Shown: positions 1 to 11,146, counted from the stretch's first letter. The stretch is DNA of 64,000 nucleotides from Guyanagaster necrorhizus (GCF_019112545.1 NW_025064903.1:156765-220764), one strand, 5' to 3'. The notes: generated from the letters alone by a model not told the origin. Program-made: numbers and translations.

Positions 1-336
1 GGGATATGTTATCTGCCACTTCGTCTAGTTGGGGGTTCCACCATGGTCGTGCCTTGGGGCTCGGTTTTCTGCGGGGTATTGTCTCCTCTGCCGCTGCTTC
101 CATTGCGTCCATTATCGCATTTGCTGCATTGTCTAATTCCTCTGTAGATGGTATTCTTGAAGTATCAGCAATTCGTTTGACAGTGTCATGGTACTTAGCT
201 ATTTGGGTTAGGTATTCTTCCTTGAATTCCTCTGGTTTTGCTGCCTTGTAATTGAAGCATGTTGCTGTAATGTTCTCGATCTCTATCAGCTCTGGGTCTA
301 CCGTCCAGACGATAGGGAAATGGTCTGAGCCATATG
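1..336 (-). mobile_element. LINE-type (non-LTR) retrotransposon fragment, end of endonuclease domain
   Basis: The minus strand reads through the C-terminal end of an apurinic-like endonuclease of the kind carried by non-LTR retrotransposons. The hallmark is the SDH motif (SDHFPIVW, near 310-330) followed by a helical linker beginning WTVDPELIEIEN. The frame stays open to the window edge, so the downstream reverse transcriptase would lie outside the window if present. The upstream part of the endonuclease is missing: at 336/337 the sequence changes abruptly into a dispersed repeat that also occurs at 7824. This is therefore a truncated or interrupted copy. Motif identity is direct reading; the LINE assignment is family knowledge. 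Confidence 0.7.
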
Positions 337-604
337 ACTGATTGACTATTGACTACCCGAATATGATGGTAGATAAAGTCTTGGTCGAGCATTTGATAGT
401 AAAACTTGGTGCTGAATCAAATCTACTGACCTTTATTTGCTACTCGACGTGTCGTTACACGTGTAAGGCTGCAGATCAGCCATCCTACGGGTACATATGT
501 CAGAGAATTCGGACAACAACGTCAAGCAATCATTTGACCATCATCAACCCAATCGTTGCCGCTCTCTATCAATTATCCTCTATTCCATTCCCGTTCCTTG
601 AGCA
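337..604. repeat. Dispersed repeat A, uninterrupted copy
   Basis: About 268 bp that recurs at 7824-8310 with only scattered substitutions. Both copies begin ACTGATTGACTATTGACTAC and end near GTTCCTTGAGCA. This copy lacks the solo LTR that splits the second copy and so shows the empty insertion site (GAGCATTTGATAG, 387-399). I do not recognise the family. It has no convincing long reading frame. It abuts a LINE fragment on its left and an F-box pseudogene on its right. Confidence 0.85.
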
Positions 605-649
605 CTTCAGGTTCTAACCATTTTCACTGTAATTCATCCAAAGCCAGAG

Positions 650-1695
650 CTGGAGCGACTCGGATGTGTGCAGTGTTTATATTTCGTCCTGAATAACTAC
701 GGATTAATAAGCGTTCAGCTTCAGCCATGTATAGCCATCCCCCAAGGACTCGCGGATGCCATAGTGTGCGTCCTTAGCAACGACCGTCGCAGTCTTTGCG
801 CACTTTTTACCCGTATCATGCTCCCTACGTTCTCAAGCGAGAGTCCATTTTTTCCGTATTGTCCACCTTAAGAAAGAATGTTCTGTCTCAACTTTCTTTA
901 ACCTGTGTGCGATGTCACCGGATATTCCACATCTGGTGAAGGATCTATTTGTGGCCCTACCCTTCACTATGGAACACAGATACGGTCTTGATCGACTCCT
1001 AGAGTGTTATCCTCTTCCGAATGTCCGAAGACTCACCATAGAACATCGGATTCAGTGCTTCAGCATCAAAAACGACGTTCCCAGCGCCTTGTTATCGTAT
1101 CCTCTCAGCTCACTGACGCTCAACATTCAATTGTACCGGTATGAGGACCTGTATGAGCTTCTGATGTGTTATCCAACTCTCAAACATCCTGACACTTCTT
1201 TCGCCGATGTTTTGGATATGAATCGTATGATGGGAATGGATTCAGAGAGGATCAAGGTCAACTAGGGCACGATTCTCTCAATCCAAGACTTGTCCCGGGG
1301 CTCAAGTTGGAGATGCTGCATGTGCCCTTCCTGACCTTGGAAGCATGCAGGAATGACAATGACGCAGTTACAACGTGAAATGGTTTATCGACTGTCTGGA
1401 ATACGGACATGGCCCCGTCAACGTATCTCGAATAAACATCCTTCTTACACCATCGGGGGAACTTGATGGTAGTTTTCTTGAGCACTCAGTTGACATTTGG
1501 ACATCCTTAGATTCTACAATGACGACCCCAAGATTCGGGGCTACCACTCTTTGCATCTGGGTTGGCTATGTGGTAGAATGGTACCCAAGGAAACCTGACG
1601 CGGATTTGCTGGAAATAACGCAGCGGTTCATCTGCAATGCGTTCCCTCGTTTACATTTGACGAATAGGTTGGAGGTCCATTGCAAGGTGTTATAA
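650..1695 (+). pseudogene. Degenerate F-box/leucine-rich protein gene
   Basis: Three plus-strand segments in three different frames look like pieces of one F-box/LRR-type protein. Around 740-815 the reading IPQGLADAIVCVLSNDRRSLC matches the typical F-box opening (a proline-leucine start, then a helix, then D-R-x-S-L-x-x-C). About 912-1265 and 1375-1695 encode leucine-rich stretches such as LSSLTLNIQLYRYEDLYELL. No intron arrangement I tried joins them cleanly and stops fall between them, so I call it a pseudogene. It is a different subfamily from the three F-box genes elsewhere in the window, since it lacks their N-terminal membrane segment. The F-box is reasonably supported; the extent is uncertain. 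Confidence 0.45.
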
Positions 1696-2258
1696 TATTC
1701 ATTCGATGAAGTGATGCACTTGACGGGCTAGATATAAAGGTTGTCTTTCTTTAGTTTTTCTGAATTTTATTCTTCCCGTTTCATATATATTCCGCATCCT
1801 TTTCGCTGTGACGTAAGCTCATCTGAAAGTTTAAACAAATCTATCGGTCCTATTATTGCGCCATCATCGAATTTGAACCCATGTAGGTCGATCTTGGGCA
1901 GATTGAGCTCACCAGACTTCTTCACATATTGCGGCCCGAACAGCACCTTTACCTCACCCTTGAAAGCACCGGTCAGTGATCTCTGGGCATGAACTATGTA
2001 ATGATGTTTCCCAGCACATGCAGCGAATATTAGTCATGTCGAACGTGAAGTGGATAAGGCTCTCCAGATAACTCGTGAAGACTGATAGAGTAACTGACAT
2101 ACAGACCGTAAAATTCTCCATCCTAAAGACATTAGCATAGCCTTTCTACCGTGAATAGGTGATATTCGTTGCTAGTGCTAATATATAGTGGTATTCATCC
2201 GTGATATATGAGCGTAAACACTTTCAGAACGTCCGATGATGAAATAGTCTGTGGGTGT
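1696..2258. other. No gene recognised
   Basis: A 563-bp AT-rich stretch between the F-box pseudogene and the 3' end of the polymerase-delta-like pseudogene. I see only short open frames without family resemblance, and no RNA gene or tandem repeat. Confidence 0.5.
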
Positions 2259-3970
2259 CTAGGTCGATTTTGTGAGCTTTTCAACAAGACGCTTTCGATA
2301 CATCATATGACGGAATAACATGCGCTTTGTCTTTCCCATCTCAATATACTCTTCCAGAATGCGATATTTATGTTGGAGTACGAGGGGTATATACGAATCC
2401 TTCAACCGATTGTCAGATGAAAAGTCCAAGTATTGTATATCAAATACGCACCTGAAGACAGTACACTGCCAGTTCTCGTCGAGTAGAGGAGTTAGCATCT
2501 GGGCCAGCTTGTAGCTTCGGTATATCGCTGTATGCAACATCCCCTTTCAGCATCCCGGGCTCGCGTAGCAACCTGGCAGCGACGTTTCTGAGCTTATAAC
2601 TCCGGAGACGGAACTTATCATGATTGCAAGCAAAGTGGCGGAACATATCAAGCACTACTCTGCCTGGAATGGCAACCGTTCGGCCCATCCAGTCTTTATA
2701 TTTTAAGCTATACCATGTTTGAGGTTCCGAGGAGGTCGGAGGGCCTAAAGAAATACATTAGAAGAAGAACCGATGACAGAGATGGTAACAGTACCGGCTT
2801 TCAACCGTCCCAGTATCAGGTCAAAACCCAGTTGACGGCCCCGAGTGATCAGGTAATCTAGGTCGAAATTTAAGATATTCCAGCCGGTCATGACATCTGG
2901 ATCTATATCATGGATGAATTCCTGCCAGGCAGCTAGCATCTCTCTCTCTGAGGTATACGATCGAACATAAGCTCCCTCGATGGGATCGCACGAACCGACA
3001 GTAAAAATGACACGCAAGAACGGGTCCTTGGTCCCTTTCGAAGTCCCATCAATTGAGACTAAGCAAATCGGGAGAAAAAGTAAACTTGCCTAGGTGCGAA
3101 ACTACATTGGATATCTGTATGACGGGATCCTGTAAAGACTCGGAAATGAATTTCCCTGGTTTCTTGGGATCTTCTCGTGTCATGGATTCGATATCAAAGT
3201 ACAGAATCCTAAGCGGAGCGTCCGGGATTCTCGAATCGGACGCGTTCAACGCGTTATGACTGTTGAAAATGATGAGAGATTGAAGTTGCGGTTCATGCTC
3301 GACCAACGCACGGGATGGTCAGCTCGATCTGGCATCTTGAGACTTGATCGCTTGTTTCCGTGAGCGCATAAGTCTCAGCAGGACATTCAATCCAGCCTCC
3401 CATGCCTGGTAGCTGTGCGAATGCAATGTTGTAGATGATGATTGGGGTAAGGTATGTTATAGGGAACTAACCTGACGGTCGGCCAAAAAGCATGTCGCAA
3501 TGTCCGTATGTGGATCGATATATGCAGTAGCTACAGTATTGTCGCGTAGCTGTAATTTTTTTGGATACGGGTAAAAGTATGGTCTAGAACCGGTTACGGT
3601 TGCCAAAACGGTGTTTCCGGACTGAATTATAGTTAGTATATGTGCACGAGATGCCATATGCCATGGCATCTACCTCTGTAACACCGTACATCAACACGTC
3701 CCTACTTTCATGCGACCATTGTGACGACTCTATGTCGACGAGCTGGAAAACTGTGAGGAAACCGAGAATGTCATCATGTGCCTCGGGCCCGGGCGTGGGG
3801 AAGAAGCATATACCTATGTTATCCTGTAGAGGATCGAGCTGAGAGTATTTGGGTCGTTGATGTTGTATGTCTCTCAGCGCTAAGAACCGAGTTGTGCTAT
3901 TATCCGTTCTTTGCTCAACGTTGGCAGCTATGGTTAGTTTGTCTTGAAGAGTATCCACGAGTCCTTCCAT
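2259..3970 (-). pseudogene. DNA polymerase delta catalytic-subunit paralogue, exonuclease part only
   Basis: Read from an ATG at 3970 down to a TGA-type end at 2259, the pieces follow the N-terminal half of the B-family replicative polymerase delta (Pol3/POLD1). The order is DPLQDNIVFQLVDIE, then MYGVTE joined to SGNTVLATVTGSRPYFY, then GWIECPAETYALT and SRCQIEL, then the 3'-5' exonuclease. All three exonuclease motifs are present: Exo I (YFDIES), Exo II (NILNFDLDYL) and Exo III (YCLQ spliced to DSYIPL). Typical small introns can be placed, for example 52 nt inside Exo III. The frame then ends at VEKLTKST, before the first polymerase motif, so palm, fingers and thumb are absent. A one-base frameshift near 3310 separates SRCQIEL from the Exo I exon. 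Functional Pol3 is about 1,050 residues. This is a truncated duplicate, probably decaying. Confidence 0.7.
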
Positions 3971-4731
3971 TCTAGTATGAGTGGCACCCCTGGGAATTGT
4001 GGATAGTAAGCTGGATGTGGCGATGGGCCGCTGGAAGATAGCTGGGGGTCCCGAGCTACAAGTGTAGAATAAGCGCAATATCGAGCAGCAAAATAAAGGC
4101 GGTCACGCACCTAGTACAACGCATGGTTGTCCCCGTGAATAGTACACCTGAATAGCGCCGGTACATCGTAAGTCCCACAACCATAGATGTGTATTTAATG
4201 GTCAATACAAGGCTTTGGTCGTTCCGCAGGCGATCTATCGTTGAGAAGGGAATGTGGAATGGTTCGGCTTGGAGAGAAGGACAAACATTGCAACACTTGA
4301 GAAGAAGAATGGTGACCTGACGACTAACGCGCGACAAAGCGGAACGCCAAAACATCGTGTTCATTTGGCAAAGTACAGAAACCCAGAGCGAGGGCACCCC
4401 ATGAGCAAAATGCATGACCAGAGAAACATTCTGACGGGGACCCAGCACGGTATCGTTGATCAGATCTTTAGTCCAGCCATCCTGCGGGAATTTATTTAAT
4501 TTTACTGATGTAAGTCGGACGTAGTACCGATGGAATACGCGATGTCATGAGAGAGGTGCCGCCGGCACAATGCTTTTACTGCATTAGTACAAGGATCCAG
4601 ACGGCAACTCGATTAGGTTAGATGCCGGTATTTGCGACTAACGCGAACATTCACGGTGTCTGTTGATACTGATATCACCGAACACTGGATGGTCGCTTAC
4701 GATACCGCCTTTTCTGCTCCACTCAACACCG
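3971..4731. other. Intergenic, upstream of the pol-delta-like pseudogene and the first DUF6535 gene
   Basis: The two flanking units diverge, so this stretch should hold both promoters. A minus-strand open stretch at 4056-4448 is rich in hydrophobic residues, but I cannot place it in a family and it lacks a convincing start and splice pattern. Nothing else stands out. Confidence 0.4.
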
Positions 4732-7702
4732 ATGTCCTCCGTCCATGCTGCAGAGGATGGAGATGGCAAAAACCCAGGGATTCCGCCCAAGAATGCCCAA
4801 GGGACACCTGATGACTCTGATGACTCTGAGCGCGTTCTCCAGCCTGGACCAACGGCTAATCCCCCTCAGCGACAGAAAAAGGCAGCTCGCAGTGTATTTG
4901 GGCTGCAGCAACGTGAATTCAAGGTCGGAGGTGCGTTACCCTGTTCTTTTTACTTGCTGCATATCTCACTGAGAGTGAAGGGAATGACCCGTCCGACTAT
5001 GAACAAAAATTTCCGGAAGATAAACGGCACGAGGAACTGGGTCCGCTTGCTAGAGTATGGCGTACATACCTTGAAGAGTGTGATGCGTTTGACAAGGAGA
5101 TGTTGGATGAATGGAGGGATGGACTAGATGTTTTCCTGGTTTTCGTGAGTGCGAATACTGCAATTCGAATATTCCTTTGTTGACGACTGAATGAAAGGCT
5201 GGTCTATTCTCCGCCGTGGTCACTACGTTCGTTGCTCAGACATCGCAGAGCCTTCAAGTCGACTACGGTCAAGTCACGGCGACACTTGTGTACGAGCTCA
5301 TCGACGTCCAGCGTGCGGCGGCCAATGGCTCCTCCATGAACGACGTTCCCCGTTCAGACCTTACTCCGTTTTCGACATTTAGTCCCGCGACGTCTGATGT
5401 GTTAGTCAACGGACTGTGGTTTACCAGTCTCTCATTCAGTTTGACAACCGCACTATTTGCTGTCCTGACAAAACAATGGATTCACCAGTATGTCACCGTT
5501 CCGTCGGGGACACCACGGGACAAGTGCCGTGTACGTCAATTCCGGTACATGGGGCTCCAGCAGTGGAGTGTGGGTCTCATCATTGGGTTGTTACCTGTTC
5601 TGTTGAGCGCGTCAGTTGGAGTGTTTTTTCTAGGTCTGGTTATTTTTTTAGTCCCACTGAAAGTGTCAATTGCATATGTCGTCGGGATCATCGCCTCTGT
5701 GTCCTTCGCTGCGTATTTCATCACGAATTTCCTTCCGATTTGGTACGCTTCATGCCCGTACAAGACGCCATTGTCGCATTATGTGTTCCTTCTCTATGCC
5801 TACCTCGCTCACCTCATATCCTCGGTCTGTTGTGGGTCACCATCGTCGAAGCCTCAGGCCATCCACTCGCTGCGAGACGTTGAGCTTGTAGCTGTGGAGT
5901 CCTGTGTGGATGACATCGATGTACATGCCTTGGCCTGGTTGTTCGGCATGTCCTCCAACCCTAGTGTACAGAGTATTGTTGTACAATCAACCAGTGCTTT
6001 ACCGCTGAGGTCAGTGGAATCTCTAAAACAACATGCGAAGGGAATTTCAGACATATGCAATACCCTCATTGAACGCATGCTGGATCGTCCTCAAGAAAGT
6101 GTGCTCGATCGCCTTCTTCGCACAAGTCTCCGTTTCGACGTCGGCGCAGTCTACCGGTGGTCTGTAGAACGAAGAAAGCAATTTCTCTCAGGCTCTGCGG
6201 AGCTTTTGTGGAGCCCGTTTGGTAATTCAAGTCCCAAAGAGGTCGTGCAACTGGTGAAAGCTCAGTTGACTTTTCCCAGAGATGAAGATCTGGATCTGCA
6301 GCCTATTGTATGGGCCTATTTGCTCCAGAGATTGCCACCCTTTGATGTACATGATGGTCTCCTTCAAATGTTCTTCCATGCAATTCCCTCATCCTACTGG
6401 CATGCGAACTATGTCCTGCCTCCTCTTTTCCTGACAAGGGACGGACTGAAGATTTGTTTGACTGACCATTCCAGAGATCATGACGTGGTTAATCTTCTGA
6501 CAGCTGTTGAAACGTATCTGTATCCCTACGTTGCCGATGTCATATTGCGCCGTTTCAGGGGTGTGAAGGACAGTGTTTTCCATTCTGATCCCACCGACGA
6601 ATTTCCCCCACCTCAGGATCCTCGACTATGCATACTTTTGACCATTGCTGGCTCTCCTTCTATGCAAACGGTGACCATCGCCGATCCTTACATTGATACT
6701 TTTGAAACGGTTATTCGAAACATTGGAGTGTATATGGGTGTTGGTTCATCCCGGCTATATGATGATCCAGGGTACGACAAGATGCCTTCTTTCAGACTAG
6801 ATTGCAATCGCTACGCAGTTCTAAAGCTGCTGTATACATTGGTGTCATCTGAGGACTTCAGTGGCAGCACTTCGATGCGAAGTGAAGATCAGAGTATCTT
6901 GTTGGTGATTTTTCTTCGCGTACTCAAATCGACGTTTCCTCGACCTCAATTTCTTCCCGATTCGGAGGACTGGTGCACCCCATACATGGCTTCCAACTTT
7001 GTCAGAATCGCTTTCCAGGATAATCCATGGATAACTGCATATGAACCCACATACCTCTCTCACTTTAAACTGACAGCAGAACTCGCTACTTTTTTCTTCC
7101 AGTTCCCCCCCATCATGGAGGAGGTCTTTTCTCATGTCGTTTCACGGCGTCTTCTTGACCAGATATTACATGACACTAATCTAGTTGATCCGGCATTCTT
7201 CCCTCATCCGGCATTCTTCCCTGATCTGCCGATAATCCTTGATGCCTTTATCACCGGGCTGGCATCAAACTCTGGGATCTCCCAAATGTCCACTGACTAC
7301 TTATTTGAATCCGACATCCTCTTCAGGGCTTGTACAGTACTTGTTTCCTGGGACAAAGCTGACAGCCTCCGTCGTCTCACCCTTCTTCGTGCAGCAAATG
7401 ATCCCGCTTGGCCTGAGTGCCTGCAGAAGCTCGACACCATTTCTGAGCATTTTCAGTGGCCGAATTTCATGGAGCATGCTTGTACTATTGCAGGCTTCAG
7501 GGAATTCATTGAAGGAGGTTGTGTGGGAGACTTTGGACTGGGTGGGTGTCCACCGGGACGAGCTCCGGATAAAGAGAAGCATCCGATGGGTTTACGGGTC
7601 ATGATGAAGTCGCCACAAAAGCATTGGCATCGGCTGCGGCGACCTCGTAGTAGTGGGGTGGCAGCAGAGGGAACGATGCACAATGGTAGTAAGTGTGAAT
7701 AG
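4732..7702 (+). CDS. DUF6535 membrane protein (copy A)
   Basis: The model is join(4732..4930, 4981..5144, 5198..7702), giving 955 residues. Both introns are about 50 nt with GT-AG ends and consistent phase. Exon 2 supplies the diagnostic run ARVWRTYLEECDAFDKEML and the 'WRDGLDVFLVF' end, which joins to AGLFSAVVTTFVAQTSQSLQ in exon 3. This is the signature of DUF6535, a domain very common in Agaricomycetes and of unknown function. Four to five hydrophobic segments follow (NGLWFTSLSFSLTTALFAVL, then several between about residues 210 and 300), then a long soluble helical region of about 600 residues. The start at 4732 gives the shortest clean N-terminus before a low-complexity proline/serine-rich head. 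A 15-bp tandem duplication at about 7190-7225 repeats PAFFPH. It is paralogous to the gene at 18777-21565 with the same exon layout. Confidence 0.85.
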
Positions 7703-7823
7703 ATTGTCTTCCTAGATAATGTATGTATTGATGTCTTTTGCATGCATTTCGGAGTATCTGTATTACATAGTGTGTATTTATGAAAATATGTCGTGGTTGA
7801 ATCCACCGCAAACTTTGTGAACA

Positions 7824-8310
7824 ACTGATTGACTATTGACTACCCGAATACGATGGTAGATAAAGTCTTGGTTGAGCATTTGTGTTGGAATAGCAATCCT
7901 GAGTGAGCACGAGAATGTACTCGAAGATATGATGCCAGTCAGCGGCAGCTGACTTGGATCATGATCCGGACTTATTTAGTATTTCATAGAAAGATCTCGA
8001 AGTAATACAAAATGTATTGAAGTAGAATGTCTCTCTCTCGAGAGGCTAATTCTAATCCTCTGTACATTACTCTGCTCTCTACTTACAACAATTTGATAGT
8101 AAAACTTGGTGCTGAAATAAATCTACTGACCTTTATTTGCTACTCAACATGTCGTTACATGTGTAAGGCTGCAGATCAGCCATCCTGCGGGTACATATGT
8201 CAGAGAATTCGGACAACAACGTCAAACAATCATTTGACCATCATCAACCCAAGGCCTATCGTTGCCTCTCTCTATCGATTATCCTCTATTCCGTTCCTGT
8301 TCCTTGAGCA
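7824..8310. repeat. Dispersed repeat A, copy interrupted by a solo LTR
   Basis: Second copy of the repeat at 337-604. It aligns over 7824-7882 and 8091-8310, with the LTR at 7883-8090 inserted between. It starts about 120 bp after the DUF6535 stop codon and ends at the edge of the CpG-free block. Confidence 0.85.
7883..8090. mobile_element. Solo LTR of an LTR retrotransposon, with 5-bp target-site duplication
   Basis: A 208-bp insertion begins TGTTGGAATAG and ends CTTACAACA, so the termini are the 5-bp inverted repeat TGTTG/CAACA typical of Ty1/copia-type LTRs. It is flanked by the direct repeat ATTTG at 7878-7882 and 8091-8095. The other copy of repeat A (391-395) has a single ATTTG, the pre-insertion state. 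No internal region or second LTR is present, so an unequal exchange has removed the body of the element. The copia class is inferred from the short length and termini only. Confidence 0.88.
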
Positions 8311-9119
8311 CCCCTTGTCCAGATTCTGAAAGAAAGACCATATGCACCATATGCAATGGATATAATCTATGAAGTTGAGGGGTAACTAAGAAAAGGCAGA
8401 GGTTGAGGTAAAAAGAAGAACACATATAGATTTACATGAATGTTAAACCAATGGGTCTGAACTTGATGTTGGAGTAAACAATAGATATGCTGGACTCAGC
8501 CTTAACTGTAGTGGGAATGCTGGAGGTTGTAGTGCAGGGTCCATGAGAGATACCAGGTTGGCAGGGATCACTGTCAGTGGAGTAGTTGCTGTTGAGCCAT
8601 AATATGTTGACAGTGTAGTCATCTCTCAGCAGATAGTGGTTTTGCCTCTCACCTCTCCCTTAAGATCCTCACTCTCTGAATATAGGTATCAGTGAGAACA
8701 AAACAGTAGGAAAAGAATAGTGCTTAGTAGATGTTATAACTCTATAGATGGCTTCTGTCCTCTTGTTGAGATAGTACTCATTAGGCTTGAATTTCTGCCA
8801 ATGCATTGTTTGTGCTCATGAAAAGTTATACTCTGAGCCTTTGTCCTTCATGTTGTCAACCACATTTCTGGAACTGTTGAACATCACATGAAGAACACCC
8901 AACATATCAGGGACATTCTTTTCTAAACTGCTGGCAACTGGCTTCACATCTTGTTGATAGATTCCAAGTCAAGAGTCTTCAGTGGCACTGACAAGGTCAA
9001 ATGTGCTGTTACACATCAGGCCATGGGGATGGTAGAAGGTCTTTTCCCTAGGACTCATGATTTTAAGGTCAGTTGCATAGAACAATGGTGGTAGTGACAA
9101 GGTTAAACTTTCAGAAACA
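8294..9119 (-). mobile_element. CpG-free block, probable old methylated element remnant
   Basis: There is no CG dinucleotide in 826 consecutive bases, whereas the surrounding sequence has them every few tens of bases. The minus strand from about 9100 to 8650 reads nearly open (for example SPREKTFYHPHGLMCNST and MHWQKFKPNEYY). It is interrupted by TGA codons that would be CGA before deamination. This fits a transposable element or duplicated gene that was cytosine-methylated and then lost CpG to TpG/CpA. I do not recognise the encoded family. Confidence 0.6.
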
Positions 9120-9445
9120 CGCGGTCACATGGTGTAAATCATATTTCAATTTGTCACAAGAGGGCGGTGCGGCTAAAATCAGGTGGGAGATCCTGATATT
9201 AAACAGAATACCAACTTACTTTACATAGTAAAATGATGGTTTCATCTGAATGCGATGCCTCAACATCCAATATTCTTATCTTCCCTTTTCCTTGATAAAA
9301 TGAGTCACGGCAACCTGGCCGGCAGTTGAAATAATATTATCCTGCTATCAAATTAGTTGCCGACTACTCGGTTTATCTCGGTCTCATGCCAAGAATGCCG
9401 AACATTCCTGTTTTTTTCCATGTTCGGGAACCTTGCTTACCTTCA

Positions 9446-10352
9446 ACTACTCAGTCTCCCCTCGCTACGGTCATTCTCTTTCATAGAAATGCCTACCATC
9501 TGTGGGACAGTATATAACTCGCTAAGGAATTCTACGCGAGACGCTGTAACGTTCTTCTGGTTTCTTACCGAGGGTAAATATCATTTTTCTTTTTCTAGGT
9601 GTCCCGTCTTCATTCTTTAAAGATACGGAACTTCCGATGACTCTCCTTCTGAGAAAGGTGAAACTTTCCCCATTTCCGTCTACATTGACTGAAGATGATT
9701 ATCTCGGTCCGGTCTGAGAGAGGATGCACAGGCTGTGCTTGAGTATGCGTTGGCTGATCAGCAACTCTCCCAGGTGCCCATTGTACGCGTCTTTCACTTG
9801 CGGACATAGCATTCATGCTTACTGGGTACTGTAAAAAATATTGTATGCGGCCACTCATTAGGCGGGGCCGTAGCCATCGACCTCGTCAGCCGAACTCTCA
9901 CCAAGTTACATGGCCAAAGCTCTGTCCCTCCCTCCAACTAAACTCGTACAACAGGTATTCTCCCTCATAGTGGAGAACACGCTCTTATCCATACTCACCA
10001 TCGTCGGGGGGTGGAGCGTCCTCCGCCATTTGCTTTTATCGTCCACCAGAAATGGGATTCCAAGTCCAAGATTTCGTCCATACCAGGGACGCTGCCGCTC
10101 CTCATGCTCAGCGGACAGATGGACCCTGTTGTTCCCAAAGTGCATATGAAGAAATTGTGGGAACTACGTTCACCCCGCGATTTGGATATATTCAAGTCTC
10201 TCCGTTACGCTGGACATGGTAAGAGATCCAGAGTATAGGCTGATGATCTGGATACAGAACCTAACGCGGCCGAACCGCATTATTGGAACACGATAGAGAC
10301 GTTCCTTACTATTGTCCTTCAGAGGCAGAAATCTGCTACCTCTCCTCCATGA
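9446..10352 (+). pseudogene. Bem46/ABHD13-type alpha/beta-hydrolase, broken
   Basis: Successive segments match an ABHD13/Bem46-type serine hydrolase in order: TVILFHRNA, then KEFYARRCNVLLVSYRG, YGTSDDSPSEK, GLREDAQAVLEYALADQQLS, the nucleophile elbow GHSLGGAVAIDLVSR, ENTLLS, HQKWDSKSK, LPLLMLSGQMDPVVP (acid residue region), a histidine segment RYAGHG, and NAAEPHYWNTIETFL ending at 10352. Several GT-AG introns are recognisable, including one after GHG. However, there is an in-frame TAA before KEFYARR, the intron before GLRED lacks a good acceptor, and a frameshift lies near 10010. The family normally makes a membrane-anchored hydrolase of about 300 residues. The N-terminal anchor is not visible here. 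Most likely a recent pseudogene, as much sequence is still near-consensus. Confidence 0.7.
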
Positions 10353-10789
10353 GCAGGTCTTGTGAGAGAGTATATGTTCTCAGTGTTTTTCCGTTTGCTT
10401 TATATGTATAGTAACCGATGCTCCTGTTCTCTAATATTATGTGTAGTACGCAGTATGGCATATGATACATACAAAATTTAATCCCTACGAAATTGCGTTG
10501 ACAACCTATGGCGCACGAGAATACACCGAAACAGTCCCACTCTCCACTGACCTCCCACCAGTCGACGACGTAATCTGACCGAACCCCAACGCCCAGGTCA
10601 AGTCCAGCTGGGCCGTCAGATACGCAATCTTACTTCGCATCCCGGCAATCTGTTTGCGCAGACGCTCCTCACCAACACCCCAACCTTCCTCCGAGCTAAA
10701 CTTTGCAGATCGCAACGAGACGCGCGGCGAATTGCTGTAATTCCGACTGTCTAGCAGTAGGCGGAAGAGGGAACGAGAGGAAAGCCAGG
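10353..10789. other. Intergenic with one unassigned minus-strand frame
   Basis: Minus-strand codons from about 10740 to 10506 read as a plausible C-terminus (EERLRKQIAGMRSKIAYLT...), but no family is recognised and no upstream exon could be joined. The rest shows only AT-rich spacer. Confidence 0.35.
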
Positions 10790-11143
10790 TTTTCGCTGAT
10801 GGTTGTGGATTATAGGGATGGGTGGAACGTCCGCAAAAACTCTGTACGGCAGTGGGAACGCATCTACCAGACCGACGATTCGCCAGGTAAGCGCTTGGTG
10901 TGTTCCGTACTGACTCACAGGCACTGATTTCTCCACCAAGATTATAAACGGGGAAATACAATCAACATTTGCTTCGCAAGTGTTGCATTAATCCTCTGGT
11001 TCGTACAGAAATACTACTATTGTCGTAGAAACGCACGAAACGCAACACTCTATGCCAGACTGAGTGAGGACGAGAAAGCGGAAAAAAACGATAGAGCGGA
11101 GGAGAGAGGTAATCGGGGCCTCACCTTTAGATTTACTACATAA
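10790..11143 (+). pseudogene. C-terminal fragment of a Dal5-like MFS transporter
   Basis: The plus strand ends with a typical tail of fungal anion:cation symporters (allantoate/nicotinate permease type). It reads IYQTDDSP, a 50-60 nt GT-AG intron, then DYKRGN and a last membrane segment ICFASVALILWFVQKYYY. A charged cytosolic tail and GNRGLTFRFTT-stop (11141-11143) follow. The preceding eleven or so membrane segments are not found upstream, and the segment before IYQTDD is shifted in frame. It is thus a relic of a transporter gene. Its stop lies 3 bp from the stop of the convergent esterase gene. Confidence 0.65.
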
Positions 11144-11146
11144 ATT

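Noticed and set aside
3059..3089. GC-AG intron in the pol-delta relic
   Set aside because: It restores frame with consensus ends but is only 31 nt, below the size of other introns here, so it is not counted with the supported three.
10506..10961. 151-codon minus-strand open stretch as a gene
   Set aside because: Its upper half is antisense to the MFS transporter tail, whose protein features are clear. Only the lower part remains unexplained.
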